From Plantago major (Eukaryota > Streptophyta > Magnoliopsida > Lamiales > Plantaginaceae), in NCBI GenBank assembly GCA_026545765.1, contig CM048842.1, positions 26,016,667 to 26,080,666 on the forward strand: a DNA stretch of 64,000 nucleotides, given 5' to 3'. The notes below the pieces were generated by a model. It did no database searches. It saw only the letters and a program-made list of their open reading frames with translations, and had not been told where the DNA came from. Below, piece after piece: positions 1 through 10,800 of the stretch (the stretch's first letter is position 1; the number at the start of each line of letters is the position of its first letter). The position numbers and the translations under genes are program-made.

Positions 1-240
1 TCAGAACAGGGGAGCCAATCGCAAAATCTCGCCTCGGCGAGGCAATTCCTTCTTTATCACAATATATATAGCCCTCGCATAATTTCGTCGCGGCCCTTAG
101 GCTCCATTCATAAAATCTCGCCTCGGCGAACTGATTTCCTAGCCGCGGCGAGCCTTCCTGCAATTCCCAAGTCAAAGCTCGTAAAATCTCGCCGCGGCGG
201 ACCGAATCCCTCACCGCGGCGATCTATGCTAAGCAGTTCG
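1..240. other. CG-rich palindrome cluster in flanking DNA
   Basis: Five near-copies of a short CG-rich inverted motif occur here, at about 28-41, 119-130, 149-159, 188-200 and 211-221. All are variants of CTCGCCGCGGCGAG or CTCGCCTCGGCGAG, and three are preceded by AAAATCTCGCC. They stand out because the surrounding DNA is AT-rich. No ORF is supported. The stretch may be the edge of another LTR element that begins outside the window, but no LTR boundary or TSD can be seen. Confidence 0.4.
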
Positions 241-300
241 TCCTCATTTAGTTCAAAAGACATCGATTCCTACAAAATGTAAACAAAACACCAAAGCGTA

Positions 301-489
301 AAAGCGAACTAAAAACACTATAAAACTAAAGACACAAAGACCGCTAAAAAGGACCAAATTAGATGTTAGAATATTGTCTCATCAAAAACCAAACATAAAA
401 ACGCACTAAAATAATATAAAACTAAGGTCAAAGACTAACAATAGACGATTAAAAAGGACCAAATGAGACGTTAGAATATTGTCTCATCA
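301..489. repeat. Direct duplication, ~90 bp x 2
   Basis: The sequence at about 301-386 is repeated in diverged form at about 400-489. Both copies carry the shared blocks AAAAAGGACCAAAT and TTAGAATATTGTCTCATCA. The copies differ by several substitutions and small indels. No coding potential is seen. It is probably part of an old repetitive element. Confidence 0.6.
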
Positions 490-1101
490 GCTGGAAACTA
501 CAATAGGAAATTGTTTATCCTTCATACACATATGATGTCAAAATTTACTATCTTATTGTACACGAAGATGTATCAAACCGCAAATTCCTCAAATCAAACT
601 TCACCAATAGAATGCAAACTAACACAACTTAACGTTCGCTCATGTTAAAACATTATAAGGTCATATGAGTTCCATCCTTGTACGTTTGGATCAGCTTAGT
701 AATTGTCCTTAGATATAACCCACTTCATCAACATCACGTAGGATTAATCAATTTGGTGAGGTTTACCTCATCTATAGTTTTGACAAAAATGGAATTGTGA
801 TGTTGGGATCTTGGTAGATTAACGCCCCAACTGCTAAAAGATCTTTGTATGCCCTCAAAGTCATATTGTTAAGGGCCATGCTTGGTATTCATGTCTCTAC
901 TTCAAAAGAAACTTGTTTAAAAGAGAAAATTACATACAATACCCCTGCAATTGGACCCCGAAACATATTCATCCCTGGATTTGAAACAATTACGGATACA
1001 CCCTTCCCGTTGACCAACCCATCTATATCAGCATTTTCTCTCTCCTGTTGGAAATTTTAAACCTAAAAAAATAAAGAAAAGTTAAAATAAATAAAAATTT
1101 C
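490..1101 (-). other. Flanking DNA with one possible host exon (943-1044, minus)
   Basis: No transposon signature is visible. On the minus strand a pyrimidine/A-rich tract ending TTCCAACAG is followed by 102 bp with no stop (1044 down to 943, 34 codons), then GTATTG, a possible splice donor. The exon would encode a Gly-rich peptide containing NPGMNMFRGPIAG. I do not recognise the family. A second open stretch around 770-880 (minus) could be a further exon but has a stop near its end. If real, copia-1 would lie in the intron just upstream of this exon. The evidence is a splice-site and reading-frame pattern only. Confidence 0.2.
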
Positions 1102-1106
1102 AAAAC

Positions 1107-1946
1107 TGTAAAAACTTAAGATCCCGGATTGGTACTTTGGAATAAGATCAATAGACAATGTTGCCAACAATGTTGTTCAACATTGTCTACAGTAAACAGA
1201 TAGCAGCGGATGAATAATGTAACTTCTATTACCAAGCCAATATATAGAAATATATTGGCAGCGCCTTAGGCAAAATATCTACTGACAGGAAAAGTAGATC
1301 TAATCAACTAGGTTTAATACAATCACAAACGATTGATTAAACAACCAAAACTAGCCCTAGAAGAACCAACAGTAAAAGCTATTCTAGGTCGATGTTTGAA
1401 AGAGTTATTCCAATAATGAATACTCTTAGACAAACTCTAAAGCTAGCAGAAAACAAGAAGCCTAAACTCTTTTAATAAAAACTCGATTGATCATCAAGAA
1501 AGGCTCAAAACATTGCTTTGCTGAATCCTTGCATATATATACTTGAGATGTCGACCTCTTCCATCTATGTCGAAAAGCAATAGGATCTTGGCAAAGGCAA
1601 TTTTTCCTTTTACTTGTTTTCTTCAAAAAGCGCATAGAAGGAAATTCCCATATTTCAATTCTTCATAAAATATATTCCTTCTTGCTTTCACCATAGGCTG
1701 TTCTTTTTCCTTAAATCAAATCTTGTTTGTTTTGTCACTACTTCCAGTCCAAGTATCCTGTCGATGTGCTTTGTCTTTCGATGTGCGACAATGCTATATC
1801 TTCAATGTTATGCCAACATTGAATTCTATCCTGTCACAATGTTATACAACATTGATAATCCTGCACTTCACAAACAACAAACATAAACTTGGAACTGATT
1901 ATTGAAAGACCAGATTATCAAAATATAAGTGCATGCTGCACTTTCA
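1107..1946 (-). repeat. Copia-1 3' LTR (840 bp)
   Basis: It pairs with 10801-11625 along its whole length. Boundaries are TGTAAAAACTT and GCTGCACTTTCA on the plus strand. The LTR contains an imperfect inverted cluster of CAATGTTG and CAACATTG at 1156-1185, and more copies near 1814 and 1850. A TATA-like ATATATAT lies at 1533-1540. It is 15 bp longer than its partner, mainly because of a ~20-bp segment near 1430 that is absent from the other LTR. Confidence 0.93.
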
Positions 1947-2578
1947 ATCTCCCCCTTAATCTTAGTCTTTCATCACAAAACAAAACAAGAGATCAGATCA
2001 TAGAAACAGTACTAAGAACTACTACAAGAGATCAGATCTCCCCCTTATCCAGACAACTTAAGAAATCTTCAAGAGAATTTAAAATATTACAGACCCACAC
2101 AAATTATAAATTGTTCAACACAAACTCAAACTCAAGAAGAATGAACTCAAGTTATCTATTCTCCCCCTTTTTGTGAGGAAAGAAAAGAAACTAGAGTATT
2201 TCAACTTCGATTGTTTGAGATCCGCTCATCAAGCCCTTTGATTTGCTCCAATCACTTGTCTGTTCGCTTAAAGTACCTGCATGTAGTTTCAATGTTAGGA
2301 GTCAATGTTGTCCCAACATATAAGTCAACATTGGAATGTTGAGCTGCAACTACAGAGCTTTCTGGTGCATCAGTTTTGCCAGTAGAAAGAGGCATATTCT
2401 CCTCCACATCCATGTTCACAGAAACATCAGGATCTACCCAAGGAAGATCACAGATCCTGTCATGTGTTTCCAGTAGTTGTTTGTGGATGTGATGGACTTA
2501 AAGTTGGAATGATAGACATCATTGGCTTTAACCTCAATACCTCAGCATCGAAGAACAAGAATATAGTAGATGGAAGAA
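1947..2578 (-). other. Copia-1 3' untranslated region with repeated polypurine tracts
   Basis: No gene is seen. Directly next to the 3' LTR is the plus-strand string ATCTCCCCCTTAA, which reads as a polypurine tract on the element's own strand. Two further copies of the TCTCCCCCTT core occur at about 2037-2047 and 2160-2170. Repeated PPTs upstream of the 3' LTR are a known trait of Sireviruses. Several CAATGTTG-type motifs cluster at about 2290-2345. Confidence 0.75.
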
Positions 2579-4104
2579 TCAAATAGCCTCGATCCCTCTA
2601 TTCTTAGAATTTTCTAGATGCTTGAGAATCCTTTCTCCCAGATTGACATTGTAACCCATTTTAATCCTGTAAAGCAACATGGCTGCCTCTTGGCTGAGCT
2701 TGTTGTTATTGGAAGATGGCAACCAGTTGTACAGGCAGATCCTGGCAAGAACAGATACTAGAGAACAACAATATTTCAGATCTAGAGTTCCAGTAGGCCA
2801 AGATTTTAATTTTCCTGCAGTTAGCTCTCTTGCAATCTCATCCATAGTTACCTCCACAGGAGTCTCAATCTCATCCCTATTTCTATGCAGCACAGTATTG
2901 ATATCCTTAGAAGTCAAGAAGAATACATCACCTCTCAAGTACACACAGTGATGCTTACCATGCCCTTCACTACCAAAATTCTCAGATAAATGGGCATAGA
3001 ATTCTCTTATGATTTCAGGAACAAATGCAGCATATTGAGTAACAGCATAATAGAGATTCCTTTTCTTCAGATAGGCAACCAAGTTATACTCTTCAAATGA
3101 GTCCTCTTTAATTATCTTCTCAACATCTATAGCATTGTTTTTGATTTTCTCATATTTTTCTAGATTCTTGTTATCATAGAACAAATGAGAAACTGCATCT
3201 TCATCCCAATCAGAACCATCTGTAAACACAGGTTCAGAGGATAGATCATTTACCTCAGGGTCTTCAATCTGGTCTTCTCCAAGAATGACATCCTCATCAT
3301 CAAGTGATTCTTCTTCAGATTCTTCCTCTCTCCTTCATAATCTTCAGAGTCATCTGAGCTTTCATCTGAGTTTCTCAGATCTTCTTCTTCAACCATTGAC
3401 TCATCCTTAGAGTCATCTTCAGTTTCTGGCTCATAATCTTCCATATCATTAGAGCTTTCATCATTGTCATCATCATGAGCAGTTGTTGTTGCAACAACAT
3501 CCTCATATATATTCATTGGATCACTTTCAGTTTTCTCTGAGTCATCTGACTGCCAATCTTCCACTTCAACTAGTTCAATGGTAGGCTCATCTGCGGGTTT
3601 CTCAACATTTTCAGAATGCATGCTAGTCTGATTCTCATCATTCAGGCCATCAGTAGCCGTTTCCCCTGTTTTCTCAGGTTGTTGTACATCATCTTCTTCA
3701 ACAGGATTTTGGGGTTTTTCTGTCAGATCTGCATGTTGAATTTCGGGATGTCCAACATCTTCCCCAGAATCCTCCATGGGAGCATGTTTCTCTATCCCCA
3801 TTGGGCTTTCATCATCATCCCTCAGATCTTGTGGCAAGTCGACTGGCATGCTCCCCAATTTAACAAGGGTTTCTGCAGCAAATTCAGAGGGGTTTGATGG
3901 TGATGACTCAGTCTGGGTTTTTGGAGATGGTGGTTTTGGCACAGGAGACGAGGGTTTTTCAGTACTATCTTCCGAATCCTCACAATTATAGACTGGAATC
4001 TCAAAATCCGCCGGTTCAGCATGAATGGGAAGAGGATAAGCTTGCTCCCCCTCAGGTGTTTGCAATGAAAATCCGGGCAAGACGGGTTTTGTCGGGGACG
4101 ACAT
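2579..4104 (-). pseudogene. Copia-1 post-pol ORF with plant-transposon-protein-like domain
   Basis: Two minus-strand ORFs, 3250-4104 (284 aa) and 2579-3229 (216 aa), are in different frames and look like one gene broken near 3,240-3,330. The first is very acidic and Pro/Ser/Glu-rich with no membrane segment; it starts MSSPTKPVLPGF and has long Asp/Glu runs. The second has the pattern IIREFYAHL, then VYLRGDVFF, then INTVL, then NWLPSSNNN and LYRIKMGYNVNLG. This resembles the Pfam 'putative plant transposon protein' family (Transposase_32-like), often found in retroelement-linked plant ORFs. It sits where Sireviruses carry an envelope-like ORF, but no signal peptide or transmembrane helix is visible, so I do not call it an envelope. 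The family match is from memory of the pattern, not a search. Confidence 0.65.
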
Positions 4105-5469
4105 TGTTTGGATTGTGAAGCTAGAGTTGAGGGAGAAAGGGCGGGAGAGTAGTTTTGGTTGAGAGAGACAAGAGAGTGAAGAGAGGGGAAGATGAAGAGT
4201 TTAGGAAGTAAGAAGTAAAAACAGGGAAAAATATTTTTTTTTTTTTTTTTTTTTTGTAAGAGAGTGGTTTGGAAGGATGGCAGTTTTTTTTTTTTTTTTT
4301 GTGAGTGGTGGAAAAGTGGGTTAATGAGAGAGGTAGTGGTAATATGGTTGGAGGAATGTTTTTGGTTGGTTTGCTCCAAGGATCATGATCATAATCATAT
4401 ATATCAAAGCACAAACCAAGATCTGTACACAGCTGTTAATATGAGTTTAAGGAAAGCAAATGACCATCGTATCAATTAGGTCAAGAATGAAGAAGGTTCT
4501 CAAAACTCAACCTAGGGAGGTACATTTTTATTTTAGGAAACAAATCAAGGTCAGATAAGAGTAAGATATTATATTTTACACTTTACATTTTACCAGATTA
4601 CCCAAGACACTAAATTACTCCCCCTCAAACCCAACCCAAAACACAGAAAGAGCACACAAAAACACAGCAAGAAGGTACTGCCAGCACAGGCAATGTTGAC
4701 CTGGATGTTGGCTCAACATTGATGACAACATAGGAATATCAGACCACTCTTAATGTAAGTCAGCCAGGAAACCAAGTCTCAAGATGTGCAGATTCGATTA
4801 ACACCAATCGATGCGGGCAAAATGAAGAAGGAAGGAATACCAAAGAAACACACTCAACATTGCCTCAAGAAGTAAATTGAACAATTAGCATAAGTTTGAG
4901 TGGGGGTGACCATAAGACCACATTTGACCACATTGGGTAATTTGGTACTCAGAAAGTGAACCAGCAGCTTTACGAGAATCGGCACTTTTGTGCGTGTCGG
5001 TTTCAAAGATCAGCCATCAACCCTCACGACACATGACACATTGCCACGTCGATATCTGGATAGTATTTGAAACACGCCAACACGATCCTCGACGGAAACA
5101 CTTGAGCCCTTTTATCATAATTCATTAGATTTATTAAGCATAAAGGATGGAGGCAACATCAAGAGTGAGTCAAGGTACGAGTAAAAATAGCCAAAAAGTA
5201 GCAAAAGTGGGTTTTACATAAAGCAAACACACAGGAGACTCGATCCCTTTCAACCTTGGTTTCAAATAGCCTTTCAAACCCTAAGCATCACCACTGTAAG
5301 CTACAAATAGGAACAGCCATTGACCAGCACAGAAGCACAAAAAAACACATAGACACACAAGAATAAGAAAGAGAAAAGACTAAAAGAATAATGTAAAGAC
5401 AACACTAGGTAAACATAGAAGACAATGTTGACCAGGATGTTATGTCAACATTGCTTGCAGCAAATCCTA
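4105..5469 (-). promoter_or_regulatory. Copia-1 spacer between pol and post-pol ORF; possible internal promoter
   Basis: No ORF is supported. Just upstream of the post-pol ORF (minus sense) is a long CT-rich leader (about 4110-4200). Two homopolymer T tracts follow on the plus strand (4234-4255 and 4284-4300). A TATA-like ATATATGATT lies near 4395-4406. This arrangement resembles a plant core promoter plus 5' leader and could drive a subgenomic transcript. The rest (4440-5469) has PPT-like CTCCCCCTC near 4618 and four CAATGTTG/CAACATTG motifs, near 4691, 4714, 4855 and 5423-5450. Confidence 0.35.
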
Positions 5470-5960
5470 TCAATTAGTGCAAAGGCCAAGAGACCTTCTC
5501 AAACTGAAGAATCTCTCTTTATCAAGGGGCTTTGTGAAAATGTCAGCTAACTGATTTGTGGTATCAATGTGTTGTATGTCAATTATTTGTTTGGAGACTA
5601 GGTCTCTAAGAAAATGATGTCGAATGTCTATATGCTTGGTGCGTGAGTGTTGAACAGGGTTCTTGGATATGTGAATGGCACTAAGGTTATCACAAAACAA
5701 AAAAAAGAGTGTCACTTTGAAACCCATATTCATGCAGCATATTGTTCAGCCAAATTAATTGAGACACACAACTCCGGCCGCTACATATTCAGATTCAAAG
5801 AGAGAGACACACAATTTTGTTTCCTACTATACCATGACACAAGATTTGGTCCAAGATAAAAACAACCTCCACTAGTTGATTTTCGATCATCTAAGTCACC
5901 AGCCCAATCAGAATCACTAAATCCCAACAGATTAGTGTTTGAATCACATGCATACCATAA
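5470..5960 (-). pseudogene. Copia-1 RNase H remnant
   Basis: This is the 3' end of pol. The ORF 5470-5733 has the copia RNase H C-terminus, with CDNLSAIHISKNPVQHSRTK, then HIDIRHHFLRD, then LADIFTKPL. Upstream, around 5881-5930 in another frame, the RNase H core FSDSDWAGD is readable, so the gene is frameshifted within it. The stretch 5961-6105 between this and the RT is degraded. RNase H removes the RNA strand after minus-strand DNA synthesis. This copy cannot be made as one protein. Confidence 0.85.
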
Positions 5961-6105
5961 TCCAAGATTAATGCCTCGATATATATCTAATGATTCTTTT
6001 GATGGTTAAGTGAGATATTTTGGGCTTGATTGATACCGCACACACACAAACAGAGAACATGATGTCCTGGTGGTGAAAGATATAAGAGACTTCCAATCAT
6101 TGATC

Positions 6106-6789
6106 TCAGATAATGTCAGTCAACATCGCCCCAACATCGGTTTTCTTTGAGTTTCGGAGATGTAGCCATGGGAGTGCTGCAAGGTTTGGCATTTTCTGCA
6201 CAAATTTTTGATAAGATTCTTGGCATATTTCTCTTGAGAGATAAAGAGGCCTTCCTGCTTCGTCAGACTGGAGCCCCAAGAAGAAACTGAGTTCACCAAT
6301 CATACTCATCTCAAAAGTTCCTGTCATGGCTTGAACAAACTTATCTAGCAAGGAGAGGTTAGTATCACCAAAGACAATATCATCAACATAGATTTGAGCA
6401 ATGCAGATGTCTTTTCCTTTCCTGAGGATAAACAGAGTTTGATCTCCCTCACCTCTTTTGAATCCTAACCCAACTAGGAATTCTGTCAACCTAGCATACC
6501 AAGCGCATGGGGCTTGTTTCAAACCATACAAGGCTTTTCTTAGTTTAAAAACATGGTCAGGATAAAAAGGATCTTCAAACCCTCTAGGTTGTTCAACATA
6601 CACTTCTTTGTCAATGTAGCCATTCAAGAAAGCTCCTTTAACATCCATTTGTTTGAGTTTTATGTTAAGACAACATGCTAAGGCTAGGAGCAAGCGAATG
6701 GACTCTAATCTAGCAACTGGAGCGAAGGTCTCATCAAAATCAATGCCTTCCACTTGGGTGTAACCTTGAGCAACCAATCTGGCTTTGTT
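6106..6789 (-). pseudogene. Copia-1 reverse transcriptase
   Basis: The ORF 6106-6777 encodes most of a Ty1/copia reverse transcriptase (RVT_2). Landmarks in order are [47 protein letters not shown], and the catalytic motif YVDD in IYVDDIVFGD. The frame changes near 6,785 through extra A residues in a lysine stretch (plus-strand TTTGTTTTTTTA), separating it from the upstream half. A second loss of frame near 6,260 spoils the segment after FFLGLQ. Confidence 0.9.
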
Positions 6790-7933
6790 TTTTTACAACT
6801 ATCCCCTTTTCATCACTCTTGTTTTTGAAAATCCACTTGGTGCCTATGACATTTATATTATGGGGGCGGGGAACAAGAGTCCAGACTTCATTTGTTTGAA
6901 ACTGACGAAGTTCATCTTGCATTGCTTCTATCCAAAAATCATCAGCAAGAGCTTCTTTCATATTTTTAGGTTCAATTAACGAAACAAAGCACGAGGAACT
7001 TACAGAGTGGCATATTTCAGCAAGTCCGAGTGTCTCCTTGTAGTTTTTGTGCGTGTTTCCCCTCAATGTCCTTCCTCCTGGATTTCCAATTACTTGGGAA
7101 CTGGGATGATCTTTGCAAATTCTAGGAGGAGGATCCTTTCTTGAGTCAGGAGACATAGGTGCAGCATTGTTGCTGGATGGATTGTCAGATTCAGCCTCAG
7201 TTTCATTATGAGGATCAGCTTGTTCTTCATCATGAGTGTAAATCTGGGATGTTGAGTTTGATGTTGAGTCATCATTGCACTGAGGGGATGTTGGCACAAC
7301 ATTGCCCACAACATGGGTTCTTTCAGTTTGATCAGCAGCAGGAGTCACAGTTTCTGATACGTTCTCATGTGTAGAAGAGTCAGAGGTTGATTCAATAACC
7401 TGTTCAGTACCTGCAGAGATCTTCTTCTGGGCATAGGGCTCAGAGTCATCAAAGGAAACATTCACAGATTCTTGTATAGTCTGCAATCTAGGATTGTATA
7501 TTCTATAAGCTTGACTATTTTGAGAGTATCCTACAAAGATTCCTTTATCACTTTTAGCATCAAACTTCCCTAGATGTTCTCTATCATTGAATATGTAACA
7601 CACACACCCAAATACATGAAAGTACTTGAGATTGGGCTTTCTACCTTTCAACATCTCATATGGAGTGGTTAGAGACCCTGGACGAAGATAGACACGATTG
7701 ATTATGTGACAAGCAGTGTTCACAGCTTCAGCCCACAACCTTTTTGATAGGTTCATTGAGCTCAACATCACTCTAGCCATTTCTTGAAGAGTCCTGTTTT
7801 TCCTTTCAGCAACACCATTTTGTTGTGGTGTCTTAGGAGCTGAGTATTCATGCATGATTCCTTTCTTTTCACAGTACTTATCAAAGAATTGATTCTCGAA
7901 TTCTTTACCATGGTCGATCAATTCTTTGAACAA
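6740..7933 (-). pseudogene. Copia-1 integrase C-terminal half and RT N-terminus
   Basis: This 397-aa ORF continues pol. It begins inside the integrase core with DHGKEFEN (second acidic residue). It carries QQNGVAERKNRTL (Glu of the D,D-35-E triad), LWAEAVNTACHIINR and the copia-typical YEMLKGRKPNLKYFHVFGC and GIFVGYS. An acidic linker follows (about residues 160-275). The RT N-terminus is then seen as WIEAMQDELRQFQTNEVW and VIGTKWIFKNK. A frameshift ends it before the RT core, and its start is itself a frameshift from the previous pol segment. Confidence 0.88.
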
Positions 7934-9222
7934 GAGTAGAGTAATCTGACATGATTTTGTATGCCGCTTTTGAAGGATTCAAAAGTTTCTGATTTTTCTT
8001 TCAAGAAGTTGACCCAAGTGTATCTAGAGAAATCATCAACTATAACATAGATATACCAGGCTCCTCCTAAACTTTTAGCTTCTATAGGGACCATGAGATC
8101 CATATGCAGGAGTTCAAAGCAGTTAAAAGTACCTCTTTGTTGTCCTTCAATCAGAAGTGGCTGATGTGTCACCTTGGTTTGTTTTCCCATAAGACAGTCG
8201 CCACACACATGTTTCCCTACATTGGTAAGCTTTGGCACTCCTGTCACCACATTATTTTTGATGATCTTCTCCAGATTTCTGTAGTTGACATGTCCCAATT
8301 TCTTATGCCACAGTGTTGCATCATCATGTTGAGCAACATTGCATTTGAGAGGAATGTCCATCACATAGCAGTTGTCCTGTGATCTCACACCTGTCATTAC
8401 GGTTAATTTGTCCACACAAGTATAAACTTTGCAAGAACGTTTATCAAACTTGACTTTCAGATCATCATCACACAGGTGGCTTATACTAACAAGATTAGCA
8501 GTTAACCCTTCAACAAGAAGAACATTCGAGAGTTTCGGATATCCTTTAAGGCACAGTGTTCCCTTTCCAAGTATTTTGCTTTGGTATCCTCCTCCATATG
8601 TTACCGTACCTGTTCTTTGAGCTACAAAGTTTGACAGATTTGACGGGTTACCGGTCATGTGCCTAGAACAACCACTGTCGAAGTACCATTTTCCTGCATT
8701 GTTAGGAGAAGTAGCAACAGAAAAAGCAACATTGCAAGTATGATTTTCTTTAGCTACCCAAACATGTTTCGAAACACTCTTGTGTTTTCTTATCTGTCCT
8801 GGAGATTTGTCTTGTTTAGGAGAGCTAGGAAAACACTTTAGAGTCTTAAGATTACATCTTTCAGTCTCTGTTGAAGTGGATGTTATCACAACATTGCGAC
8901 TAGCATCACTGTTTTGTCTGCTGAAAACTGGATGGGAGGGAATTGTGGAGAGATTACTGAGGTTGGAGGTCTCAACATGTTCACTCTTTAAGTCCTTTTG
9001 GTACTTGAAGCAGTAAGGCTTTTTGTGACCTGATTTAAGACAGTAAGTGCACACAAACAAAGCTTTTTCTTTGACAAATGTAGGACCTTTTATGAGCTCA
9101 GAAAGAGGTTTGACAACTTTTGAGGTATTAGTGTCAACAGTGTCGTTCATGTTGCTCCCAAGTTCATCACAACTACTTGTGTACCCTAAACCAGTGGTCC
9201 TATCATTGTTCACATCAAGCAT
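7918..9222 (-). pseudogene. Copia-1 Gag C-terminus, protease and integrase N-terminus
   Basis: This 434-aa ORF holds the end of Gag with a second CCHC knuckle, CTYCLKSGHKKPYC. It then has the aspartic protease active site in WYFDSGCSRHMTGN (copia DSG form). The GAG-pre-integrase/zinc domain follows (LWHKKLGHVNYRNL, then CGDCLMGKQTK). The integrase core begins with the first catalytic Asp in LLHMDL and continues with VIVDDFSRYTW. The Met at its start is not a true initiator: a frameshift near 9,290 separates this ORF from gag, which should be read as one polyprotein. Confidence 0.9.
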
Positions 9223-9290
9223 CTCATTAAGTCTAGAAGTAGAAGAGTTCCATTTTGCAATTACCTTCTTTTCATTATCTAGCTCAGAGA

Positions 9291-10745
9291 TTACTTTGAA
9301 ATTTCGTAATCCTTCTTTGTTAATTCAGCTTCTAGTTTGACAATGGTGTCTTTCAGATTGTGGTTCTCCTTCTCAGTTTTCTTAAGGAGTTTTCTGAGAG
9401 TCTTCCATTCACTGAAGAGTTTCTCATACATCTGTTGCAGTTCCTTCACCATTTGATCTGCATTAACTTCCTCTTCTGACGGACTATCTATATCTAAATC
9501 CACAGATCCATGTAGACATAAAACATTAGATATTCCTGACTTTTCAGGTTTGGTTAGTGCCAAAATTTCACAGTTCTCAGAGTCATCATAGTCAAAGAAG
9601 ATTTCTATTCCTGATGTTGTTTTGACAATGTTGTCCCAACATTGGTCATCAACATGGTAAGTGGATGAGCGGAGAGCTCTGGCATTGGTAGTTGAATCAT
9701 CTTCTTTTTCTTCATCTTCCTGTTCTTCATCTGAGTCATCACTGAGACAAGCAAGAAGATTCTTTTTCTCTTTTCTGAGATTGTTAGAACATTCATTTTG
9801 ATAATGACCCCACCCTTGGCATTCAAAACATCTAATCTTACTAAGAGGAGTGCGATCGAAATCAGATTCAGAGCTAGTTTTGGAAGCAGAACCAGTTTTG
9901 AAAGTATTGTTTTTCTTTTTGAAAGTTTTAGTTGCACTTGAGGATCCTTGACCAGAGTTTTTCCTGAATCTAAGTTTGTTGAACTTCCTTACAAGATTGT
10001 TGAAAGCTTCCTCAGTCATATTGTCAGACTCATCACTACTACTCTCAGGCTTTGAAGATTTTGCTTTAGAAACAGAGTGAAGGGAAATACTATGAGTTTT
10101 CATACCTTGTCTCTCATTTTCATTTAGTTCAAAGTTTTTCAAATTGTTCAATAGGGTATGAAAGTCCATAGTTGCAAAGTTATGAATGTCTTCCAAAATA
10201 GTGACTTTGGTATTAAATCTTGAGGAAAGAGATCGAACAGCTTTGGAAACAAGTTGCCTATTAGAAATAGCTTCTCCCAGTCTTTGAACTTCATTTGAGA
10301 GAGTCAAAAGTTTTTCAAAATAGGAGTCAATGGTTTCTTCCTCCGCCATTCTTAGATTTTCAAATTGAGACCAAAGCATTCTAAGTTTAGTTTGTTTGAC
10401 ACTAGCATCCCCTTCACAATGACTCTGAAGTAATTCCCAAGCTTGTTTTGCAGTAGTACAGTTTTGAATGATTTTAAACATATGAGAATCTACATGACCA
10501 AAGATAGCATTTAAAGCTTTTTCATTATAAGAGCTAAAGAGTATGTCACCTGCAGAGAAGCGTTCTTCCGGTATGGGGACAATGTCACCATCAGCATCAG
10601 GTCCTTCAGTTGGCCAGGTGTATCCTTCCAGAATGGATCTCCAAGCACGGCCATCAAGGGACTTGATGTAAGTCCTCATCCGGATTTTCCAGTAATGGTA
10701 GTTGGACCCATCAAGCACAGGAGGTCTATTGTAGTTTGCATCCAT
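9291..10745 (-). pseudogene. gag: Copia-1 Gag
   Basis: Gag is the capsid/nucleocapsid precursor. The first ATG is at 10745, giving 484 aa; the open frame extends a few codons upstream without an ATG. The N-terminus, RPPVLDGSNYHYWKIRM, is the retrotransposon Gag start typical of plant copia elements. A UBN2-like region follows (TAKQAWELLQSHCEG, then ETIDSYFEKL). A basic Ser-rich linker leads to a zinc knuckle, CFECQGWGHYQNEC (CX2CX4HX4C), near residue 306. The C-terminus is acidic, then coiled-coil (KELQQMYEKLFSEWKTL). Frame is lost at about 9,290; the next ORF continues the Gag C-terminus. Confidence 0.9.
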
Positions 10746-10785
10746 TGTAGTAGTACCAAATCCAGACACCAGCAGTTAGGTGGCT

Positions 10786-10798
10786 GGCTCTGATGCCA
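10786..10798 (-). other. Copia-1 primer-binding site (initiator Met tRNA)
   Basis: The plus-strand sequence GGCTCTGATGCCA lies two bases inside the 5' LTR. Its reverse complement TGGCATCAGAGCC matches the plant initiator-Met PBS TGGTATCAGAGC with one mismatch (T to C). Confidence 0.85.
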
Positions 10799-10800
10799 CT

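Noticed and set aside
2579..4104. Retroviral-type envelope gene in copia-1
   Set aside because: The position matches, but no signal peptide, transmembrane helix or coiled-coil fusion region is visible. The pattern fits the plant-transposon-protein family better.
4234..4300. Poly-T tracts as the poly(A) tail of a LINE or processed pseudogene
   Set aside because: They lie inside copia-1 with no adjacent retroposed coding sequence and no TSD. They fit a leader homopolymer better.
8104..9340. Plus-strand open frames across copia-1 gag-pol (e.g. 8104-8382, 9047-9340)
   Set aside because: They are antisense shadows of the minus-strand gag-pol, whose motifs (DSG, CCHC, LWHKKLGH) are clear.
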